Assembly (NCBI GenBank): GCA_003427395.1
Contig: BFEA01000334.1
Span: forward strand, 1,575,307-1,616,364
Length of the DNA stretch: 41,058 nt
Direction: 5' to 3'
Source of the DNA: Chara braunii
Taxonomy: Eukaryota > Streptophyta > Charophyceae > Charales > Characeae
Part shown: positions 30,611-40,260 of the stretch, in pieces
Numbering within the stretch: the first letter of the stretch is position 1
Layout: every line of letters begins with the position of its first letter
The notes under the pieces: model-generated
The model's database searches: none
The model's input: only the letters and a program-made list of their open reading frames with translations
Told to the model about the DNA's origin: nothing
Made by a program: the position numbers and the translations under genes

Positions 30611-30674
30611 ATAAGCCCTAATTTCCGCCAAGCGCAAGCTCTTATGAAGATGGTGGGTGACAGGATTCAAGCAG
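30611..30674 (+). CDS. FIS1: FIS1 penultimate exon (end of TPR bundle)
   Basis: The 64-nt exon encodes ISPNFRQAQALMKMVGDRIQ plus A and one base. It corresponds to plant ADWRQALVLKKTIEDKI and human EPQNNQAKELERLIDKAM, the last helix of the FIS1 TPR-like bundle before the tail anchor. The acceptor is a T-rich tract ending CATCCCAG; the donor is CAG followed by GTGAGT, a strong consensus. It starts in phase 0 and ends in phase 1, and the next exon begins with the two bases that complete an Asp codon. The RQA core is conserved. The exon stands 315 bp beyond the LINE fragment. Confidence 0.9.
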
Positions 30675-30711
30675 GTGAGTACTTTGGTAGCTTTCAAAAG
30701 TGCATTCTCAG

Positions 30712-30978
30712 GGGTTGCTAGTACTTGCTATGTTGTGCGGTTGGTTTCTATGCTATAACAGTCGGTTGATATGCCATAACAGGCAGTTGCTATGCTATGC
30801 TGGCTATTGCGATGGCATGCACGTGGCTGCAATGCTGTGCAGATGCTTGCTATGCTATACTAGCGGGTGCTATACTGTGTTATACTATGCAGGCAGTTGC
30901 TATGCTTATGCTATCCTGGTGGTGCTATGCTATGCCGGCAGTTGCCATGCTATGCAGCTGGTTGCTACGCTATGCAGT
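30712..30978. repeat. degenerate minisatellite (GGTTGCTATGCTAT type)
   Basis: Roughly ten imperfect units of about 20-30 bp, each containing GTTGCTATGCTATGC or close variants. Found inside the last FIS1 intron. The plus-strand frames rich in Cys, Tyr and Ala are translations of it. Confidence 0.8.
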
Positions 30979-31129
30979 TTAGAACAATTTAACGTTTCTA
31001 TCCAACGGTTTCTGAACTGATACCATGGCTTCTACGGCTGTCCGAACCTCGCTCCTTGGCGCCTATCTCCTTCTTCCTTGCCTCTGGACTCCTCCACTAT
31101 TGCAGTTTCGGTGCTGTTTACAAGGCAAA

Positions 31130-31330
31130 ACAAGCTAATCCTCCCATTTTGAGCATATCTTGTTCATCAGACATTGCATGAATCACAGAACCTGCACTCA
31201 AAAAAAGTAATGCTTTAAAAAGAGCATGGTTCATCAGATGAAATACACTCACAGAATAATTGGAGATACCACAAGCGAATACCATATAACCTAATTGGCT
31301 ACAAGTAGAATAAGCAAAACACATTCTGAC
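31130..31330 (-). pseudogene. nad5: nuclear copy of a mitochondrial nad5 fragment (NUMT)
   Basis: The minus strand encodes [40 protein letters not shown] and [20 protein letters not shown]. This is the conserved central part of NADH dehydrogenase subunit 5 (complex I, proton-pumping transmembrane helices), in the form typical of plant mitochondria. Similarity stops after KMGGLA on one side and before AYSTCSQ on the other. Only about 65 of roughly 670 codons are present, without frameshift or stop, which suggests a fairly recent transfer. Its position inside a nuclear gene intron, antisense to FIS1, marks it as an insertion, unless the scaffold is chimeric. Confidence 0.88.
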
Positions 31331-31419
31331 ACCCTCTTCCCTCACCAGCTATACCGTTATGGTCGTAACACACACTCCTTTCTCAACCTGCAGGTTCCCA
31401 CCCCCCGATTTGGTGTTTG

Positions 31420-31757
31420 CATGATTTGCACAGTGTTAATACGTGTTCTTGTCACACTGCTCGTTTTGTGAAGACGAGCTGTGCTTGGCAATTGGAGAGC
31501 CGTGTGATGGGCGACCATCTCGCACGGTCTCGACGGTTCGGAGAGCACTTGTTACGACCGTCTAGGCTCGACTCTTTCTTCGAGCCTAGCGGCATGATTT
31601 GCACTGTGTTAATACGTGTTCTTGTCACACTGCTCGCTTTGTGAAGACGAGCTGTGCTTGGCAATTGGAGAGCCATGTGATGGGCGACCATCTCGCACGT
31701 TTCGGAGAGCACTTGTTACGACCGTCTAGGCTCGACTCTTTCTTCGAGCCTAGCGGT
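31420..31757. repeat. 172-bp tandem duplication with a 10-bp hairpin
   Basis: Copies begin GCATGATTTGCAC at 31420 and 31592. The second lacks about 8 bp (GGTCTCGA region). Each ends with CTAGGCTCGA...TCGAGCCTAG, a perfect 10-bp stem around CTCTTTCT. After it, 31793-31841 carries ACGTACCCGTAA facing TTACGGGTACC with an inner GGCC/GGCC stem. These may belong to the same organelle-derived insert as nad5, but I cannot show that. Confidence 0.8.
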
Positions 31758-32033
31758 GGAACTCTCGACTCTATTCGTGTTTTAATGAAATTACGTACCC
31801 GTAAAAAATGGCCGGGAAATCCTGGCCTTACGGGTACCCACCCTTGAGTTAGTTTTGTTGTTTCTGAAGCAAGTTCCTGGGCTTATAGTTTAATTGGTTC
31901 TTTTAGAATCTCTCAAATTCAGTGTTACCCATGGGAATCACATTATTCCTTCGAAATGAAATGAAGTTTGTTAAACTTTGTTTGGGAGCTGATCTTCGGT
32001 GTCGATCACACTGCGTGTTTGCTGTGTATGCAG

Positions 32034-32122
32034 ATGGAGTGATTGGCATGGGACTGGCAGCAGCTGCAGTTGGGGTTGTTGCTGGTGGTGTGGCGGCTCT
32101 TGTGGCGAGTGCAAGGAGATAA
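32034..32122 (+). CDS. FIS1: FIS1 terminal exon (tail anchor and stop)
   Basis: The first two bases complete an Asp codon. The exon then reads GVIGMGLAAAAVGVVAGGVA, then ALVASARR and TAA. FIS1 proteins end in a single transmembrane helix with a short basic tail that inserts them into the outer mitochondrial and peroxisomal membranes, facing the cytosol. Plant homologues have KDGVIGIGI..A...LIAGG, and the human protein KKDGLVGMAI. The DG(V/L).G start, the small-residue helix of about 20 residues and the terminal Arg-Arg all fit. The acceptor is a T/G-rich tract ending TGTATGCAG. Nothing is truncated here. The 3' UTR presumably follows from 32123; no clear AATAAA signal was seen. Confidence 0.93.
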
Positions 32123-32484
32123 ACAAAGGCCCAATTTTTTAATGTGGCAGTGTAACATGAAGCGATCGATTATATTGGTGCAGTTCAGGCGGACAAGGAG
32201 CGATTGCAGCTTCTGAAGCATGTCGTCGTGAATGAAGATATGTGAAGCAGGGTGTGGTTCTTGGTGAGATAAGGGTGTGGTTCTTCGTGAGATAAACTAA
32301 GTTCATGACACTACAGATGGAGTGAGATGATGGAGTGTAAGGCACATTTGTCTATCTGGTCAGTTTTGGTTTATAGTTGTTTGCCTGGTCACAGCGCCTG
32401 GTGGTTTGTGCCAGCGCTGGTGTTGGCTATGCTTTCTCGCAGCAACTGCTTGTCGGCTCTATTCCTGGTTGCGAAAGCGAGTAC

Positions 32485-33150
32485 TTGACGCCCTCGTTTG
32501 TTATAAGGAATGATCCGCTTCTTGGTAATGCTTATGCAGATCTTCGGCTTGCTTCCCACCATTGATCGGTGGCGTGTGTGGTGTTGTCTGGAAGACGTGG
32601 CGCATGTGGCAATGGATCCTGGGTTTTGGATGGGGCGGAAGGAAATTTGTATTGTGTCTGTAAGTAAGCCTCACTTTGCCGAGCAAGCCGTCAAGGCTGT
32701 TGTGCTGCAGAGCAGAGGCATACTGGTCGATCTCTTTTTTTCCATTACTGTGAAGCGTTATTACTCAAGTTCATCGGGGACGACTGCCCTCTGCAGGAAG
32801 GGTTGCGGTCCAAAACTTCATATCTCCGCAACTGTGAACCCTTCCAGTGTCACGCGATTGCTCCCAATGAACTCGAGTAATGACAGTTTGCAGCATTGGA
32901 AAAAGAGATCGACCAGTATGCCTCTGCTCTGCAGCACAACAGCCTTGACGGCTTGCTCGGTCCAGTGCCGCTTGGTAATAGGTACCTTTCGTCCTTCAAA
33001 ACCCGGCTGAGGATCCAATGCCATGTGGCGCCAGGTCTTGAACACACACCCCGCATTGCACCAATCTATGGTGGGAAGCAAAACGATCTGCCTTAACATT
33101 CTCGTTTGTGTTCGTGAGAAGTTGATCGCCTCATTTGTTGTAAGGAATGA
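32485..33150. repeat. long imperfect inverted repeat (about 280-bp arms)
   Basis: The left arm (about 32485-32790) and the reverse complement of the right arm (about 32868-33150) share ordered blocks: TTGT.ATAAGGAATGAT/TTGTAAGGAATGAT, TTGCTTCCCACCAT.GAT, GTGGC...ATGG.ATCC, GAGCAAGCCGTCAAGGCTGT, TGTGCTGCAGAGCAGAGGCA, then TACTGGTCGATCTCTTTTT. The loop of about 80 bp has a smaller fold (GGAAGGGTTGCGG facing CCGCAACTGTGAACCCTTCC). The arms encode the same peptide on opposite strands (EQAVKAVVLQSRGILVDLFF), so two copies of one coding element lie head to head. The family is unrecognised. The distance to the FIS1 stop codon is 360 bp. Confidence 0.8.
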
Positions 33151-33410
33151 TACGCTTGCTCCTGTGGGCTTTTTGACAAACGGGGTATGTTTCAAAGCTT
33201 TTGCACACAATAATGGCGTGATCCTGTCAGCCTTGGCCATCAATTCATCGCACTTTTCCGCTCATTATCAAGTTGCAGAATCTGTAAAGCTGCACCTTCA
33301 TGGCACAGTCACAGAGGAGAGTGCGAATTCGAAACGTTGTTTGTCGTTGTGAAGTGTTTGTCCACTTGGATGGATGGATGAATTAATCAACAAGGACAGG
33401 GATTTGCAGG

Positions 33411-33412
<2 letters not shown>

Positions 33413-33496
<84 letters not shown>
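33413..33496. repeat. (GA)n microsatellite
   Basis: About 42 uninterrupted AG units. 33500-34270 follows with no recognised feature. Confidence 0.95.
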
Positions 33497-33501
<5 letters not shown>

Positions 33502-34278
33502 GGACTGTGGGGTGGTGTAAACAGGGAAGGCACGTCCTTGCGATAAGGGTGTGCAAGAGTGTCAGTTTAGCTGTTACATAGCATGCGCTTCTGGATGATA
33601 TAATTGCAGCGGATGACTTTTTTATTCTGTAACATAGCAGAGGCTAGAGGGAGTGTCTCCGTCATGTACCATATCAAAATTCAAGAGGATTATTTCCTGT
33701 TGTGTAAGCATAGCGGAGGCAACTGGTGTCTATCACGTAGATTTTTTAAGTCTCTGCTCCCTGCGAGGTAGCATGCTGCCGTTCCTTCCTCTTGGAATGG
33801 AGTTCTTGGTGGCGATCTTGTATTATGCTTTTGGGTGTGTGCTAATGGTGTAGCTATGTCCATCTCTGGATATAAGTAGTGGTTGACTATGTGTGCATGT
33901 GTGGGTGTGAACTCCTCGAGAGCAGTGATAGAGACAGTAATGTCCAATGGTAGGATGAAGAGACGGCTTTCATGCAAAATGTGTTGTGTGTACACAGACA
34001 CCTTGTGGGGGGGGGAGGCGGGGGGGCTCGGCAGAGGAAGTTGCGTATCAGGTGTGATTTGTGCCTTAAGTTGCCCTTAACTCATCGAGGGACGGGCCTG
34101 AACAGACAGAGCGACGAGGTAGGGAGATAGAAGGAAGGACATATGAAAGGTGTTGTTCGTACACGGACCTCTTGTATGTGTGCGGGCTCAGTGGATGAAG
34201 GTGCTTGTCAGCTTCGATGTGCCTTCACTCATAGAGGGACTGAAGTCAGTGAAGAACACATCAGGGCGAGGCGATAGA

Positions 34279-34402
34279 AATCAGAAGCTGTCAGTTATGG
34301 CACTTGTGCTGGAGTGTTCTGCGCACTGTACTTGGTGGGGAACTTGGGGGGGAGAGAAATCTGGAGCTGTTGGTTATGGCGCTTGTGCTGGAGTGTCCTT
34401 CA
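34279..34402. repeat. 80-bp spaced direct repeat
   Basis: GAAATCAGAAGCTGTCAGTT...GTGCTGGAGTGT and GAAATCTGGAGCTGTTGGTT...GTGCTGGAGTGT lie about 80 bp apart. 34420-34750 is otherwise unremarkable. Confidence 0.6.
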
Positions 34403-34749
34403 GGGGCATGCTTTCTTGGGGACCGGGTTGGGTGAGTGTGACACTGGCTTTCTCTTTTCTAGGACCTTGAGTGAACGGCACTGCCAGCGACCGTTGCTGG
34501 AATTGATCTTCTTCAAGTCATCAACCGATTCAACCCGCTATCTTATATCGCTTCAAAGTTAAAAATTGAAATTATAGATTCTTCTTTCATCAAAGTAAAG
34601 AGATTGAGCACACACACTCTTTTCCAGGACTTGACATGTGTATTAGCTTCTTGCCTGTAGGTACACCACCATCATGTTGCATTTTTTTTTTTATTCAACC
34701 TTCCTTTGGATTGACCCTGGCGTTCAGAAACCATGGTAAGACCGATGGT

Positions 34750-34752
<3 letters not shown>

Positions 34753-34801
<49 letters not shown>
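34753..34801. repeat. poly(T) run of about 49
   Basis: An uninterrupted T homopolymer; it could be the poly(A) tail of a minus-strand retroposed sequence lying to its right (34802 onward), but no element was recognised there. The length is unreliable in assembly. Confidence 0.85.
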
Positions 34802-34804
<3 letters not shown>

Positions 34805-35044
34805 GAGCCTAGCGCTCATGACAGTTGGCTCTACCTGATTTTTCTGTACCAGTGGGCTCTACCATGACGATCGGTGATGCTATGGCAGAGGCTGCCGTCA
34901 CCAGGCCTCCAGCTACTGCTGGACTGTCCCCCCCCAGATCCACTTGAGGAGTAGTAGTTGAAAATGCCATGGGTTTTTGCATCGTAAAATGCAAGTATAT
35001 CTGCGTGGTCCATCGGGTACTGGTGCGGTTTGTGGAGGGCATCT

Positions 35045-35120
35045 ACAGCAAGTTTTGCGTTACGTATCTTTCTTTGTGGAGGATGGTTACAGCAAGTTTT
35101 GCGCTAACTATCTTTCTTTC
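35045..35120. repeat. 44-bp direct repeat
   Basis: ACAGCAAGTTTTGCGTTACG and ACAGCAAGTTTTGCGCTAAC, each followed by TATCTTTCTTT. A second T homopolymer (about 33) lies at 35261-35293. 35300-35840 shows nothing recognised. Confidence 0.7.
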
Positions 35121-35257
35121 TCGCCTTGCAAGTGCAGCCTCAAGCTCAATGATTGGTGGGGAATGAATGGAAAAAGAAAAAGAAAAAAATGTGGAGAAGT
35201 ACCGTGATCTTGTTTTCTTTGCTCGGAGTGGTTTCTGTGTGTACGTTCCCCATTCCT

Positions 35258-35293
<36 letters not shown>

Positions 35294-35844
35294 CATGTAC
35301 TCCGTCCAAATCAGGTGCCAACCATGTTTTGGTACGTGTTTTTCCTTCACATGTGCTGGGTACCTTTGATGTCCACTCTTGTGCTGTCGGGTTACGGAGA
35401 ACATTCAGCGTTTGACCTGTTGTTATGCGATTGCACGTTTTGCTTTTCTGCTTTTGATGCCCTTAAGTTATGGGTCTCAATAGGAGTACTGATATGTGAT
35501 GCACTCAAAGAATGCTGGGTGTCGTCAGCCTGCATGACGGCGGGAAGTCGGAGCGGGACGCTCGAACTGGAGAGCAGAAGAGGCTACTGCTTTGATAGAG
35601 CTCTTTCTGCACGCGAATGTAAAAATTTAAAATTCAAAATTTTGCAAACGGCCGGCATGCGAAGGTGACTTTGAGCGGTGGAAACTTTGGGAAGTTAGCA
35701 GATATGCATTGTTTTAGCCAAACGATTAACAAACTTGTGTTCGACCAGTTAAGCGAAGAGTTCATCCTGCCTGGAAAAGCTGCATTCCACATTGTGTGTG
35801 GGTGGGTGGACACGAGTGTGGTCCTTGGGGGTGGGGAGGGTTGG

Positions 35845-35846
<2 letters not shown>

Positions 35847-35916
<70 letters not shown>
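35847..35916. repeat. (GA)n microsatellite
   Basis: About 34 GA units, preceded by a G-rich stretch. Confidence 0.95.
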
Positions 35917-35917
<1 letters not shown>

Positions 35918-36224
35918 CTCAATTTGATCACCCTGAGATGTGTTCCAACGCTTCCCAGCCCAATGGCACTTAACACCAAGTGTCCTCAACATACATACTT
36001 CAACACAGACAACATAAGTTAGACAGGCGGCATGAGGTAGGGGAACAGGAAACAAAAAAACAAGGGGTTAATGACGGACTGTGTAGTGGGAGGCTGAACT
36101 ATCAACAGGCCGTAGGATGCCCATTTTGATGCTGTGACTATACAGTCCCGCAGGTGATGACACAAGCAGGCAACAGGGGGCCATATTACACGTAACAACA
36201 AAGCACAAGGCCTGAGGGCATGGG

Positions 36225-36780
36225 GGAGGATGGTGGGCACCCACCTACAACGAAGCACAAGGGGGGAGGAGGGTGGGGGAGGAAGGTGGGCACCCACCAA
36301 AGGACGAGGTAAGCAACGGGGAAGTATGATGAGCAGCAGGTGACAAGGCAAGGAAGCAGCAAGGGAGTAAAAGACAACGAGGCACAAGGAGGGGCAATGT
36401 GGATGGGCAGCCAGGCAGCATGGCAGCACTCAGGGCGAAAAGGCGGCGGTAAATCTGATTGTGTGTGTGTTCTGTGTCATGATGTAGGTAGGTATATGGA
36501 AGTGCTCCGATCTCGATCTGCTACCCGTCAAGGATGGATGCGAACGACCATGATGATTATGATGTAGGACTCGGATGTCCGCATCGTCAACGCAAAGAAC
36601 ACAGAAAAGATGAAGAAAGGAAAAGAAAAGAAAAGAAAAGAAGATGGATGCTGACAGATGGATTCATCGGGCTCACACCAACTTGTAATGAGGCTGAAGC
36701 CACTGAATCCTTTATAGTCTGCAGAATCACCATTTTATGTTTTGAAGTAGACAGCCAGGCAGTTGGCCACACAAGTGGCA
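36225..36780. repeat. diverged repeat pair, copy A
   Basis: It shares ordered blocks with 38270-38530: GGAAAAG/AAAAAAGG, GATG.TGACAGATGG.TTCATCGG or GATGATTACAGATTGCTTCAT, CA.C.ACT.GT, and ATC.C.ATTTT.TGTTTG.AGT-like text. Both are purine-rich with GGGCAGC.AGGCA.C words. Copy A also has the 14-bp palindrome GGTGGGCACCCACC twice (36232 and 36285). Confidence 0.45.
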
Positions 36781-37230
36781 AGGCAAAGAAGGGGGGCAGC
36801 AGTGAAGCGGAGGGGGGAGTGGGTGGGCAGAAGGGCACAGAGGTGAACAACAAGTCAGAAATGCCAGTAGCAACTAGGCACACAATCCACCAAGCACGCG
36901 GCTCGGCAGCCATGCACGTAGGAACGCAATGAAGCAGAAAGCGGAGGGCAGGTGAGCAGGCAAAGCCAGGGGCAAGTGTCGATATCTAGGCAGTGGGTGA
37001 AGTTGCCACGATCATCATACGTACAGCATGGAGCAAAGCAGATCATCACCAACTCACACGGGGATTGACACTAGAGACTGTTCATGCCCCATCATCAAGA
37101 GCCACGGAGCCGCAAAACGATTTTCTGTCAATGCTGGGGAACATAGAGAAACAGACATGCTGAACACAGATATTCCAAACACAGCATCCCCCTAACACAG
37201 TATTTGCATAGAAATAGGCAAGTAGTTGGA

Positions 37231-37310
37231 ACATCTTAACCCACAAGTACACGGCCCCAGCCTTGCAGAAACATCTTAACCCACAAGTACACGGCCCCAG
37301 CCTTGCAGAA
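37231..37310. repeat. 40-bp tandem duplication of a MITE end
   Basis: ACATCTTAACCCACAAGTAC then ACGGCCCCAGCCTTGCAGAA occurs twice, with a 40-bp period and no difference. The unit resembles the left end of the ACCACCAGTAC TIR family (39673, 40377). Confidence 0.85.
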
Positions 37311-37462
37311 AGTTTTTGTTGCCACAAGCAAAGGGGCCGCGCGACGTGGGGCGCCGTTGAAAAAAGTAATCTGCGGCCTCCGAAGTGGTGGGGGTTTCGT
37401 GCTGACACCCACGGGCCGCTGTGTGGTGGACACGGCGCCAGCCTTGTGGATTTTTTAATTAA

Positions 37463-37512
37463 CCCCCCCCCCCCCCCCCCCCCCTCACAAAACCCGTCAG
37501 AAAACGGAATTG

Positions 37513-37553
<41 letters not shown>

Positions 37554-37574
37554 CACACACACACACACACACCC

Positions 37575-37605
<31 letters not shown>

Positions 37606-37610
37606 ACACA
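37463..37610. repeat. poly(C), (CT)n, (CA)n and poly(C) composite
   Basis: C22 (37463-37484), CT16 (37517-37548), CA (about 37554-37572), C18 (about 37573-37590) and CA again to 37610. A further G run is at 38004-38015. Such tracts are error-prone in assembly. Confidence 0.9.
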
Positions 37611-37773
37611 ACAAGAGAGCTCCAATCTATTAGTGGGGAGCAGCACCTGCTGGAAAACGGGTCCAGCGTCCGTCACAAGTAGCGGAATGTAGTTGTTCAA
37701 GGAGAAGTCTTGTGGGAAATTTCAAATTTGTTAATCTCGTACTCTGAACTTTTCAGTGCTCAGGGCAACGAGG

Positions 37774-37894
37774 CTACAATGGCTGGCGATGCTGGCCAAA
37801 CAAGAAAAAAACTTTAAAAAAGTGTGCCGCTGACGGTTCGGCAAAGCTTGATGTGCAGTGCAGCTCCTCCCGATGCGGGTGCACTGGTGGTTTA
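37774..37894. mobile_element. ACCACCAGTAC TIR family, right-end fragment
   Basis: It has the family's core words, GGCTGGCGATGCTGGCCAAA, CAAGAAAA, CAAAGCTTG and GTGCAGTGCA, and ends ACTGGTGGTTTA. The family's left end may be at 37236, which would make an interrupted element of about 650 bp. Similar cores are at 39760 and 40450. Confidence 0.5.
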
Positions 37895-38269
37895 GAGCTG
37901 CTCACTTCGGGAAACACAGGGAAATGCCAGAACATGCAGAAAGCGGAAAGCACAAAGAAAACACCACGAGGAAGAGAAGGTGCATGATTTTGTGTGTGTG
38001 TGTGGGGGGGGGGGGGAGAGGGTGTGAACTCTATGCCAGACGGAACTCCGACGTACACTACGAGATCGGTGGGAGGAGTGGCCAAGTCTGTCAATGATGT
38101 GGGAACGTATGTCAGGCGGTGCAGCAGCCGAGGTGTCCGGTGAGCGCGGCTTATTGCTGTCGAAAGGGAGCGGTCACCGGGCGGTGTGAAAGAATTTACG
38201 AGGATGTGCAGACTAGGACAAGGAAGGCGACAATTATTTACGGAAGGGACAGAGGCAGACGAACTGCGG

Positions 38270-38560
38270 GTGGTGGCGTATGGGAGGTGAGTGGGCAAAC
38301 AAACAGCACAAGAGAGCTATGGAAAAGTCAGCGAGTCGAACAGAAGTGAGGCAGAAGGAAGCAAACAAGGAAAAAATACGAGTCCCAAAAGAAGGCAATG
38401 GCAGACGAAAAAAGGAACTGATGATTACAGATTGCTTCATCGGACCAGCACCGACTCGTCAGGCGGGTGAACCGTCAACAATCTCTGGAATCCACATATT
38501 GACGTTTGGGGTCATGAACCCGTGGACCCTTGTTGACGGTGGATGGTCCACGAACAGCAC
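38270..38560. repeat. diverged repeat pair, copy B
   Basis: This is the partner of 36225-36780. An open frame of 202 codons (38280-38888) crosses it, but the matching frame in copy A is different and broken, and its composition (Gln, Asn, Lys, Thr) looks like purine-rich non-coding DNA. 38560-39640 has nothing I can support. Confidence 0.4.
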
Positions 38561-39672
38561 CACACGCAGAACACAGCAGTATCGCAACGACTTACCGAAG
38601 CACCACGTAACGCTACGGGGGCAACCCAACTGCACAGCATCTAAGCTAACTGCATCGAACGAAGCCCAAGTGAATGGGCAGCAAGGCAACAGAAGCACTG
38701 GGAACGTTGCCACGCTATACGGCACAGATGGGAAGCAGGGCAGTAATGGAGCGAATCACATCGCAACACCAACAAAGCAGCAAAAACACCAGCTGCAAAG
38801 AGCAACCTGGGAAGTGAGAGGGATGGGCGGCAAGGCAGCACCAGGGCGCAGACAAAGCAGGCCACACATCCAACACGGCACGAAGTAGTACATCACCTAC
38901 TTGCACAATAAATGCACACAACCACCCGCAGACTATTGGTTCCCACCACCTGCTGTGCCAGGAAATCACTCCGATGAAACGTCTATCTCCAAGTTTGATT
39001 GGCCTTTGCAATCATCTCGAGTTTTCACTAGAGGAGGGGTTAGACTGTACCTTTATTTCACCTCGTAGGCTGACGGCGGCGTCACATGTCTACGCTTTCC
39101 GTCTTCATATGCTAGATCCAGTACGACTAGGAGTCAGTCAAGCCACTGCCTCAGGAAGTAACTAGGTCCTTTCCTCACCCAGAGACTCTATGCATCACAG
39201 AGATCAAGAATGGAGTGTGCAGGCACTGCAAACAAGGAAGCGCCGAGTGTTTGGCACTGCTTAGAAGGGCTTGCTTAAACAATCAGAAAGTAAGGGAAAA
39301 ACAGACGCACATAAAAAAGATTGTGTGCGCGCGCACGGTGCCCGCAGTGGCACGAGGCCTGATGATGGACTAGAGACATACACATACAACAGGCAAGGCC
39401 AATCCAGCCAACACCTACTCGCACCACGAATGCACCCCACCACCCCACAGACTCTTAAGGAAGTACTGGGGCAGCATTTCCCTGGCGGCGTTTCGCTGGA
39501 GATATCAATCCAGGCTAAACGGGCCTCACATGCAACTGGTTTTGCCGGCATGAATATCCAGAGAAACGGCACCCTGGTACTTCCTGAGAGTCGGGTGCAT
39601 GTCAACAAGCTTTTACATGCATGTCTCACGACTTTGGAAAAATGTCTCGGAAAAGGTAGTGGTGGTTTAAAG

Positions 39673-39886
39673 TTTGAACCACCCGTATATGGCCCCAGCC
39701 AAGTTGCGAATCACAATTGAGCCTCTCCGAAAAAATTGGAGGCTCCGGGCAGCCGAACTGAAATGGCTGGTGGTACCAGCCAAAACAAGAAAAAGAATGC
39801 TATGCTGTGCTGGCATTTCAACAAAGCTTGGCGCGCAGTGGGAATGCACATTGTAGAAAAGAGACTCGGATGGACTGGTGGTTTAA
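39673..39886. mobile_element. ACCACCAGTAC TIR family element, 214 bp
   Basis: The left end TTTGAACCACCCGTATATGG, then CCCCAGCC, faces a right end of GGACTGGTGGTTTAA. The core GGCTGGTGGTACCAGCCAAA, ACAAG, CAAAGCTTGGCGCGCAGTG is shared with 37774-37894 and 40377-40551. Confidence 0.6.
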
Positions 39887-39890
39887 GCCA

Positions 39891-39941
39891 CAGGTTTTAT
39901 TGCCTGGATCACCCAAAGGTGGTTCAGGCAATAAAAACCTG
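39891..39941. other. 23-bp stem hairpin
   Basis: CAGGTTTTATTGCCTGGATC plus ACC pairs with GGTGGTTCAGGCAATAAAAA plus CCTG over a 4-nt loop, with one mismatch and one bulge. It directly follows the TIR element. It is a strong cruciform or RNA stem candidate. Confidence 0.7.
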
Positions 39942-40260
39942 GGGTGGGGTGTTCTCCGCCACATAACATTTTACACGTATCTGGATGTGTTGGTGGTCCC
40001 TATACATTTAAAATGTTGGTTCAGTCCAAAAGCATCTGGATGACGGCAGTGCAGGTAAGTATTAGGAAGTTGCTTTCAGCGCTGAGGCTGCGGTTCTAGT
40101 GCCGTGGAGCAAAAAAAATTGCTCGCAAGGATCACTTTTTGTTTCTGCAGGTGACCAGCGAGAAGCAGGGTCTGGAGGTTGGCTTGGGACTGTCAGTTCC
40201 ATTAAAGTTTTTTGTTTTTTTTTTTTTGTTTTTTTTTTGTTTTTTTGTTTTTTTTTTTTA

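Larger units (their letters stand above)
30675..32033 (+). other. FIS1: FIS1 last intron (1359 bp) with mitochondrial insertion
   Basis: Starts GTGAGT and ends GTATGCAG. It contains a TGCTATGCTA minisatellite, a nad5 fragment and a 172-bp tandem duplication, described separately. Intact canonical splice sites suggest that these additions are tolerated. Confidence 0.85.

Noticed and set aside
36232-36298. GGTGGGCACCCACC palindromes as TCP-type binding sites
   Set aside because: They differ from the GTGGGNCCCAC consensus in spacing and lie in duplicated low-complexity DNA; no promoter is nearby.
38280-38888. 202-codon plus-strand frame
   Set aside because: It is purine-biased, crosses a dispersed repeat whose other copy has a broken frame, and shows no motif.
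39271-39720. 149-codon plus-strand frame with TPQTLKEVLGQHFPGGVSLE
   Set aside because: The composition is plausible, but the frame ends in a MITE and no family, splice context or second copy supports it.
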